From: Neisseria shayeganii 871
GTDB lineage: Bacteria; Pseudomonadota; Gammaproteobacteria; Burkholderiales; Neisseriaceae
NCBI RefSeq assembly: GCF_000226875.1
Contig: NZ_JH164926.1
Location: 1,708,823 to 1,744,786, forward strand
DNA length: 35,964 nucleotides
Reading direction: 5' to 3'
Of the stretch, positions 31,076 to 35,964 are shown in pieces; position 1 is the stretch's first letter; each line of letters starts with the position of its first letter. The position numbers and the translations under genes were made by a program. The notes beneath the pieces were generated by a model, which was not told the origin of the DNA, did no database searches, and worked only from the letters and a program-made list of their open reading frames with translations.

Positions 31076-32331
31076 TATCGGTCTACCTCTCCGAATACGA
31101 TGTCTTGCGTACCGATGATGGCTACCACGTCGGCCAACATGTGGCCGCGTGCCATTTCGTCCATGCCTTGCAGGTGGGCGAAGCCGGGTGCGCGGATTTT
31201 CAGGCGGTAGGGTTTATTAGCGCCGTCTGAAATCATATAAATGCCGAACTCGCCTTTGGGGTGTTCGACGGCGGTATAGGTTTCACCTTCAGGAACATGC
31301 ATACCTTCGGTGAACAATTTGAAATGGTGGATCAAGTCTTCCATGCCCATTTTCATTTCGGTACGTTTGGGCGGCGCGACTTTGTGGTTATCAACAATAA
31401 CAGGGCCGGGGTTGGCTTTGAGCCACTGTACGCACTGTTTGATGATGCGGTTGGACTCGCGCATTTCGTTGATACGGCAGAGATAACGGTCGTAGCAGTC
31501 GCCGTTTACACCCACCGGAATATCAAAGTCCACATTGGCATAGGCGTCGTACGGTGCTTTTTTGCGGATGTCCCATTCAATGCCGGAACCGCGCAGCATT
31601 ACGCCGGTAAAGCCTTTTTGCAGTGCGCGCTCGGGAGACACCACGCCGATACCGACGGTGCGTTGCTTCCAAATACGGTTGTCGGTAAGCAGGTTTTCGT
31701 ATTCATCTACGCAAGAAGGGAAACGCTCTGTAAAGGCTTCGATAAAGTCGAGCATCGTGCCTTCGCGCGATTCGTTCAACTTCTTCAACACTTTGGCATT
31801 GCGGAATTTGCTGGACTCATACTTAGGCATGAAGTCGGGCAGATCACGGTACACGCCGCCGGGGCGGAAGTAGGCCGCGTGCATACGCGCACCGGATACG
31901 GCTTCGTACAAGTCCATCAACTCTTCGCGCTCGCGGAAAGCGTATAGGAACACGGTCATGGCACCGATATCGAGAGCGTGCGAACCGATACCCATCAAGT
32001 GGTTCAGGATACGAGTTACTTCGGCAAACATCACACGGATGTATTGCGCTCGAATCGGCACTTCGATGCCGGTCAGTTTTTCTACTGCCAAACAGTATGC
32101 TTGTTCGTTTACCATCATGGAAACATAGTCCAAGCGATCCATGTAAGGCAAGGCTTGCAGATAAGTACGGGTTTCGGCCAGCTTTTCAGTACCGCGGTGC
32201 AAAAGGCCGATATGCGGGTCGGCGCGGACGATAGTTTCGCCCTCCAGCTCCAGAATCATACGCAGTACGCCGTGGGCAGCGGGGTGCTGCGGGCCGAAGT
32301 TGATGGTGTAGTTTCTTAATTTATTAGCCAC
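31075..32331 (-). CDS. nuoD: NADH-quinone oxidoreductase subunit D
   Basis: The 418-residue 49-kDa-type subunit lines the quinone-binding site. Conserved are the N-terminal NFGPQHPAAHGVLR with its His-x-x-x-His-Gly quinone-site loop, HRGTEKLAE, the region MGIGSHALDIGAMTVFLYAFREREELMDLYE and the C-terminal ADVVAIIGTQDIVFGEVDR. The start is GTG (32329-32331), overlapping the nuoC 3' end by eight bases. nuoC and nuoD are separate genes, as in Neisseria, not fused as in E. coli. Confidence 0.96.
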   Translation of the reverse strand: MANKLRNYTINFGPQHPAAHGVLRMILELEGETIVRADPHIGLLHRGTEKLAETRTYLQALPYMDRLDYVSMMVNEQAYCLAVEKLTGIEVPIRAQYIRVMFAEVTRILNHLMGIGSHALDIGAMTVFLYAFREREELMDLYEAVSGARMHAAYFRPGGVYRDLPDFMPKYESSKFRNAKVLKKLNESREGTMLDFIEAFTERFPSCVDEYENLLTDNRIWKQRTVGIGVVSPERALQKGFTGVMLRGSGIEWDIRKKAPYDAYANVDFDIPVGVNGDCYDRYLCRINEMRESNRIIKQCVQWLKANPGPVIVDNHKVAPPKRTEMKMGMEDLIHHFKLFTEGMHVPEGETYTAVEHPKGEFGIYMISDGANKPYRLKIRAPGFAHLQGMDEMARGHMLADVVAIIGTQDIVFGEVDR

Positions 32332-32911
32332 CGTAGTTCTCCTCGCGGACGATGCGCGGGGTAATTTCGCGCGGCTCGATGGTTACGGGTTGGTAAATCA
32401 CGCGTTTCTCGGCTTCGTCGTAACGCATTTCTACATAGCCTGAAATCGGGAAATCTTTGCGGAAAGGATGGCCGACAAAGCCATAATCCGTAAGGATACG
32501 GCGCAAGTCGGGGTGGTTATTGAACATAATACCGAACAAGTCGAAGGCTTCGCGCTCGTACCAATCGGCACTGTTGTAAATATCGGTCACGGTATCTACA
32601 ACGGGAAAATCGTCGTCGGTCGCCCACACGCGCACACGGATACGTTGATTGTTTTTTACTGAAACAAGTTGGCTGACTACGGCAAAACGTTTGCCTTCCC
32701 ACGGTTCGTTTTTGTAGGTGCTGTAATCCACACCGCACAAATCTACCAGCGACTCAAAATGCAAATCAGCGTGATCGCGCAAAGTAGTCATGATGTGCAG
32801 ATAATTCTCCGGGGCACATTCAACAGTAATTTCACCCAACGCCAAAACCACTTTACCGGCTTTATCGCCCAACACGTTTTGGACAACCGGATACAAATCG
32901 TTTACATGCAT
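32324..32911 (-). CDS. nuoC: NADH-quinone oxidoreductase subunit C
   Basis: The 195-residue 30-kDa-type subunit of the peripheral arm. The signature WYEREAFDLFGIMFNNHPDLRRILTDYGF is clear near residues 117-145, followed by GHPFRKDFPISGYVEMRYD. The ATG at 32911 has GGAGAA upstream. It overlaps nuoD by eight bases, suggesting translational coupling. Confidence 0.96.
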   Translation of the reverse strand: MHVNDLYPVVQNVLGDKAGKVVLALGEITVECAPENYLHIMTTLRDHADLHFESLVDLCGVDYSTYKNEPWEGKRFAVVSQLVSVKNNQRIRVRVWATDDDFPVVDTVTDIYNSADWYEREAFDLFGIMFNNHPDLRRILTDYGFVGHPFRKDFPISGYVEMRYDEAEKRVIYQPVTIEPREITPRIVREENYGG

Positions 32912-32920
32912 CTTGTTCTC

Positions 32921-33400
32921 CTAGTTACGTGCAATGGTATAAGTGCGCTTGATTTTGCCTTGGAGCTGAATCAAGCCGTAAATCAAGGCTTCGGCAGTCG
33001 GCGGGCAGCCCGGCACATACACATCTACCGGAACGATACGGTCACAACCGCGCACCACAGAATAGGAATAATGGTAGTAACCGCCGCCGTTGGCACAAGA
33101 ACCCATCGACAATACCCAGCGCGGCTCGGCCATTTGGTCGTACACGCGGCGCAACGCGGGCGCCATCTTGTTGCACAAAGTACCGGCCACAATCATCAAG
33201 TCTGACTGACGCGGAGACGGGCGGAAAATAATACCGAAACGGTCAAGGTCGTAACGGGAAGCACCCGCCTGCATCATTTCTACCGCGCAGCAGGCCAAGC
33301 CGAAAGTTACCGGCCACAGCGAACCTGTACGCACATAATTCAACACCGTATCCGCGCTGGCGGTTACGAAGCCTTTATTCAAAACGCCTTCTATTCCCAT
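32921..33400 (-). CDS. nuoB: NADH-quinone oxidoreductase subunit B
   Basis: The 159-residue subunit holds the terminal N2 4Fe-4S cluster that passes electrons to quinone. Ligands are the adjacent Cys37 and Cys38 (GLACCAVEMM), Cys102 (MGSCANGGGYY) and Cys132 (VPGCPPTAEAL). I chose the ATG at 33400 (MGIEGVLNKGF), the usual family start; it overlaps the end of nuoA by ten bases. The frame continues upstream only as a nuoA shadow. Confidence 0.97.
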   Translation of the reverse strand: MGIEGVLNKGFVTASADTVLNYVRTGSLWPVTFGLACCAVEMMQAGASRYDLDRFGIIFRPSPRQSDLMIVAGTLCNKMAPALRRVYDQMAEPRWVLSMGSCANGGGYYHYSYSVVRGCDRIVPVDVYVPGCPPTAEALIYGLIQLQGKIKRTYTIARN

Positions 33401-33759
33401 TCCAGCGCACCTTTTTTCCATTCATAGATAAAGCCCACCGTGAGCACCACGATGAACACAAACATCGACCAGAAAGCAAACTGCCCGTGCGATACCATCA
33501 AGTCTTTAAACACCACGGCCCACGGAATCATGAATGCCACTTCCAAATCAAACAAGATAAACAGAATCGCCACCAAGTAGTAACGCACGTCGAATTTCAT
33601 ACGGGCATTTTCAAATGCTTCGAAACCGCACTCGAAAGGCGCGTCTTTTTCGGCATAGTGGCGTTTCGGGCCGAGCAGATTGCCCAATGTTAAGAACAAT
33701 ATGCCGGCCACCAAGCCGACCAAAAGAAAAATCAGGACGGGAAAATAATTCGCCAACAT
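33391..33759 (-). CDS. nuoA: NADH-quinone oxidoreductase subunit A
   Basis: First gene of the operon. The 122-residue subunit has three transmembrane helices and the conserved loop between helices 1 and 2 (KDAPFECGFEAFENARMKFDVRYYLVAILFILFDLEVAF layout), including the acidic residues and Cys that face the quinone tunnel. The ATG is at 33759; AAGGTG lies 12 bases upstream, a long spacing. A sigma70-type promoter and a Fur-box-like site lie upstream. Confidence 0.96.
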   Translation of the reverse strand: MLANYFPVLIFLLVGLVAGILFLTLGNLLGPKRHYAEKDAPFECGFEAFENARMKFDVRYYLVAILFILFDLEVAFMIPWAVVFKDLMVSHGQFAFWSMFVFIVVLTVGFIYEWKKGALEWE

Positions 33760-33803
33760 GATATGTGCACACCTTTTCGGAAAATGTTGGTAAAACGGAC
33801 GGC

Positions 33804-33832
33804 ATTGTACCCAATTTCTGCCCCCCTTTCAA
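33804..33832 (-). promoter_or_regulatory. Sigma70-type promoter of the nuo operon
   Basis: On the minus strand, TTGAAA (33827-33832) is separated by exactly 17 bases from TACAAT (33804-33809). The expected transcription start is near 33797, giving a leader of about 40 bases before the nuoA ATG. Confidence 0.75.
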
Positions 33833-33872
33833 AACAAACCACCAAAAACGGCAATCTTTTCACCATCTTATA

Positions 33873-33887
33873 TGAGAATAATTCTTA
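33873..33887. promoter_or_regulatory. Fur-box-like operator upstream of nuoA
   Basis: TGAGAATAATTCTTA is a 7-1-7 inverted repeat with one imperfect pair, close to the Fur consensus TGATAATnATTATCA. It is centred about 80 bases upstream of the predicted nuoA start, so it cannot block the promoter directly; this fits an activating role. In N. meningitidis the nuo operon is reported to be Fur-activated (from memory). Confidence 0.6.
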
Positions 33888-34078
33888 TTTTGATTTAATT
33901 GCAGCAACTCCGTCGTCTTTTAGATAAGCACTTGAAATATTCTTTTCTGTAAAATCAATTTACTAAAATCAATATTTCTCAACATTTCGCCAAACGAAAC
34001 TATCCAGCCCGCCGCCATCAAACAAGATGTGTCGCAGCCTTACAAAAAGGTGTAAAATACTGCCCGTTTTTTCATCAC

Positions 34079-34095
34079 GCCCGTTTAGGACGGGC
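34079..34095 (+). promoter_or_regulatory. First hairpin of the mgtE leader
   Basis: GCCCGT pairs with ACGGGC around a five-base loop, just downstream of a possible -10 (TAAAAT, 34053-34058). No T tract follows. Confidence 0.4.
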
Positions 34096-34104
34096 CATTC
34101 ATTT

Positions 34105-34161
34105 ATGGACCTTCCCAGTTCATTGATCATCGCCTTTCTTTCTCCGACCCAGACCATCTAA
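34105..34161 (+). CDS. Possible 18-codon leader peptide upstream of mgtE
   Basis: An ATG-initiated frame encodes MDLPSSLIIAFLSPTQTI and ends with TAA ten bases before the hairpin that covers the mgtE ribosome binding site. The nearest Shine-Dalgarno-like AGGA is 14 bases upstream of the ATG, which is rather far, so translation is uncertain. The position is what one expects of a regulatory leader ORF such as mgtL of enterobacterial magnesium transporters, but the peptide sequence is unrelated. Confidence 0.35.
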   Translation: MDLPSSLIIAFLSPTQTI

Positions 34162-34171
34162 TACCGTGTCC

Positions 34172-34197
34172 GGCTCCTGCCGCACGGCAACGGAGCC
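34172..34197 (+). promoter_or_regulatory. Hairpin sequestering the mgtE ribosome binding site
   Basis: GGCTCC (34172-34177) pairs with GGAGCC (34192-34197) and TGCC with GGCA inside, with a two-base bulge and a GCAC loop. The GGAG Shine-Dalgarno (34192-34195) is wholly within the 3' arm, three bases before the ATG. Confidence 0.6.
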
Positions 34198-34200
34198 TGC

Positions 34201-35622
34201 ATGACCCCGACCCCATCCATCGCTGAACGCCTCAACGTCGACATCGACCGCATTCATGAGCTGGCCGACCGCCTGCTGCCTTTTTATACCGACATCCAAC
34301 CCGGCGGCTCCCTGGCCGACGAACGCCTCAACGGCTACCTGAACGAACTTACCCGCACCCTGCACGAACTGCACCCTGCCGACATGGCCGCCGTGCTCGA
34401 GTCCCTGCCGCTCCAAGAGCGGGTGTTGGCCTGGAAGCTGGCTGCGCCCGAAGACGACGGCGACGTGCTGCTGGAAGTGTCCGACGCTGTACGCGAAACC
34501 CTGATCGAAAGCATGGGCAACCAAGAGCTGCTGGCGGCGGTGGAAGACATGGATGCCGATGATCTGGCCGAGCTGGCCGACGACTTGCCGCACCAAGTCA
34601 TCGCCGAAGTCCTGCAAACCCGTGACGAAGAAGAGCGTGCACAAGTACAGGCCGCCATGTCGTTTGCAGACGACCAAGTCGGGGCCATCATGGACTTCGA
34701 ACTGCTCAGCATCCGCGCCGACGTTACCTGCGAAGTGGTGCTGCGCTACCTGCGCCGCTTCGACAGCCTGCCCGACCACACCGACAAAATCTTCGTGGTG
34801 GACGACCACGACATCCTGCAAGGCGTGCTGCCCATCCGCCGCCTGCTGATTGCCGACCCCGACGAGCTGGTGGAACACATCATGGCGCGCGACGTGGTGC
34901 GCTTCCACCCCGAAGACGACACCGAAGAAGCAGCCCAAGCCTTCGAACGCTACGACTTGGTGACCGCCCCCGTCATCGACGCCGACGGCAAACTCATCGG
35001 CCGCCTGACGGTGGACGAAATGGTGGACGTGATCCGCGAAGAAACCGAGGCGGATATGTTGAACATGGCCGGTTTGCAGGAAGAGGAAGACCTGTTCGCG
35101 CCTGTTTTCGACTCGGTGAAAAACCGCTGGATGTGGCTGGCCATCAATCTGTGTACCGCCTTTCTCGCCAGCCGCGTCATCGGCGCCTTTGAAGGCAGCA
35201 TCGAAAAAATTGTCGCCTTGGCCGCCCTGATGCCGATCGTGGCCGGCATCGGCGGCAACTCGGGCAACCAAACCATCACCATGATTGTGCGCGCCATGGC
35301 CATGGGCCAACTCACCGGCAGCCAAGCCATCCACCTGTTGAAAAAAGAGGTCAGCGTGGCCTTGGTCAACGGCTTGATTTGGGGCGGCGTCATGGGGCTG
35401 GTTGCCTGGTTGCTGTATGACAGTCCGGGCATCGGCCTGGTGATGGTGGCGGCCATGACGCTCAACCTGCTGCTGGCCGCCACCGTCGGCGTGCTGATTC
35501 CGGTCATCATGGACAAATGCGGGCGCGACCCCGCCTTGGGCAGCAGCGTGCTGATTACCGCGGTTACCGACTCTGGCGGCTTTCTGATTTTCCTCGGTTT
35601 GGCCACTGTTTTCCTGCTTTAG
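34201..35622 (+). CDS. mgtE: Magnesium transporter MgtE
   Basis: The 473-residue inner-membrane Mg2+ channel/transporter has the three expected parts. An acidic helical N domain (residues 1-150, with HPADMAAVLESLP and AVEDMDADDLAELADDLP) is followed by two CBS domains (about 150-265, IFVVDDHDILQGVLPIRRLL and DLVTAPVIDADGKLIGRLTVDEMVDVI). A connecting helix leads to about five membrane helices, including the pore motif LAALMPIVAGIGGNSGNQ and the C-terminal LITAVTDSGGFLIFLGLATVFLL. The cytosolic domains sense Mg2+ and close the channel. The ATG at 34201 follows a GGAG buried in a hairpin. A one-base DUS variant lies at 34332-34343. Confidence 0.96.
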   Translation: MTPTPSIAERLNVDIDRIHELADRLLPFYTDIQPGGSLADERLNGYLNELTRTLHELHPADMAAVLESLPLQERVLAWKLAAPEDDGDVLLEVSDAVRETLIESMGNQELLAAVEDMDADDLAELADDLPHQVIAEVLQTRDEEERAQVQAAMSFADDQVGAIMDFELLSIRADVTCEVVLRYLRRFDSLPDHTDKIFVVDDHDILQGVLPIRRLLIADPDELVEHIMARDVVRFHPEDDTEEAAQAFERYDLVTAPVIDADGKLIGRLTVDEMVDVIREETEADMLNMAGLQEEEDLFAPVFDSVKNRWMWLAINLCTAFLASRVIGAFEGSIEKIVALAALMPIVAGIGGNSGNQTITMIVRAMAMGQLTGSQAIHLLKKEVSVALVNGLIWGGVMGLVAWLLYDSPGIGLVMVAAMTLNLLLAATVGVLIPVIMDKCGRDPALGSSVLITAVTDSGGFLIFLGLATVFLL

Positions 35623-35964
35623 TTTTTCTGCTTTAAAAGCGCATCCACTTTGAGACTTGTCGCCAAGGCAGCGATATGGCTTGCGCAGCGGCTGAACAGG
35701 GCGGCCGATGTATGCCGTCTGCAGACAAAAACTTGCACCAAGATGGAATATTTTGCGCTCATGTCTCAATGCCGCAAACGATATAGACAAAAATTCAGGC
35801 TACCTGAACATTTTTCAGGTAGCCTGAATCTTTTGCCCCTCAAGATGTGGCTGCCGTTTGGTGACGAAGCCCAAACGAGCGTCTGTTGGATCGCGACTCA
35901 CGTCCTCTCGGTGTCGTGATACTGGCCAGCTCGAATACACAGTGACCTGGCAGCACACTTAGAG
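35623..35964. other. Non-coding right edge of the window
   Basis: It holds the DUS hairpin (35793-35829), 170 bases after the mgtE stop, and a GTCTGCAGAC palindrome near 35717. A plus-strand frame of 89 codons (35650-35919) runs straight through the DUS hairpin, resembles no family known to me, and is probably not a gene. The last 130 bases show no recognisable feature. Confidence 0.5.
35793..35829. terminator. DUS-pair hairpin downstream of mgtE
   Basis: DUS at 35797-35808 and inverse at 35814-35825 extend to a perfect 16-bp stem with a five-base loop. The following sequence, CTTTTGCCCC, gives a short T tract on the plus strand. Confidence 0.75.

Larger units (their letters stand above)
33760..34200. 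other. 441-base divergent control region between nuoA and mgtE
   Basis: It contains the nuoA promoter (33804-33832), a Fur-box-like dyad (33873-33887), an AT-rich stretch and the mgtE leader with a short hairpin, a mini-ORF and a second hairpin. A minus-strand frame of 62 codons (33969-34157) has no recognisable content and is probably not a gene. Confidence 0.7.

Noticed and set aside
32324..32331. Fused nuoCD gene as in E. coli
   Set aside because: nuoC ends with TAA and nuoD starts with GTG in a different frame eight bases earlier; they are separate overlapping genes.
33969..34157. 62-codon minus-strand frame between nuoA and mgtE
   Set aside because: It covers the mgtE leader antisense, has no recognisable motif and no clear translation signals.
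34060..34200. Known M-box (ykoK) magnesium riboswitch upstream of mgtE
   Set aside because: The leader is only about 140 bases, with two short hairpins; the conserved multi-stem M-box layout is not visible. A different mechanism is proposed instead.
35712..35723. AT-DUS (ATGCCGTCTGAA) at the right edge
   Set aside because: The sequence reads ATGCCGTCTGCA, one mismatch inside the conserved core, and is better explained by the local GTCTGCAGAC palindrome.
34120..35790. Very long minus-strand open frame (556 codons) opposite mgtE
   Set aside because: It is an antisense shadow of GC-rich mgtE; the translation is low-complexity, rich in His, Gly and Val, and resembles nothing, while the plus frame is an unmistakable MgtE.
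35650..35919. Possible 89-residue gene at the right edge
   Set aside because: The frame passes through the DUS hairpin, has no ribosome binding site that I can see and no family resemblance.

Overview
The window comes from a member of the Neisseriaceae, most likely Eikenella or a close relative. The main evidence is a 12-bp DNA uptake sequence (DUS), AGGCTACCTGAA, which I found by eye at 25 exact sites; as I recall, this is the dialect called AG-eikDUS. Protein-level resemblances agree: RecA, GltX, the adhesin complex protein and an EF-P with Arg32 all look neisserial. Gene starts and boundaries were set from the sequence alone.

Positions 1-19700 are ordinary GC-rich chromosome with single genes and short operons: trmB and recA (divergent), trpE, a HAD phosphatase translationally coupled to hda, gltX, a small CpxP-like periplasmic protein, rpe, an H-NS-type protein, a secreted four-cysteine protein, a BolA/IbaG protein, mnmE, a homoserine kinase carrying an extra C-terminal domain, a PepSY protein, efp, acp (MliC-like adhesin/lysozyme inhibitor), recN, a zinc alcohol dehydrogenase, a DUF2818 protein and nuoN. 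Most gene ends carry inverted DUS pairs that double as terminators.

Positions 18237-33759 (minus strand) hold all fourteen genes of the proton-pumping NADH:quinone oxidoreductase (complex I), nuoA to nuoN, with nuoC and nuoD separate. Two unrelated small genes, a cupin and a GFA/CENP-V-type zinc protein, sit between nuoE and nuoF. A good sigma70-type promoter (TTGAAA, 17 bp, TACAAT) lies upstream of nuoA, with a near-palindromic Fur box further upstream.

The most striking observation is that this operon is a mosaic. From about 21.2 kb (nuoL) to about 33.8 kb (nuoA), base composition drops (sampled 60-base lines of 38-55% GC against 57-70% in flanking genes), AG-eikDUS nearly disappears, and sites of other dialects appear: AGGCCGTCTGAA, AGGTCGTCTGAA and TGCCTGTCTGAA. 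Around the cupin and GFA genes foreign and native DUS lie back to back. This suggests replacement of most of the complex I operon by DNA from a Neisseria using another DUS dialect.

Positions 34060-35622 hold mgtE (magnesium transporter, plus strand). Its leader contains an 18-codon mini-ORF followed by a hairpin that would mask the mgtE ribosome binding site, a layout that suggests regulation by leader translation. The last 340 bases and first 270 bases hold no convincing gene. No rRNA, tRNA, CRISPR array or complete insertion sequence was seen.
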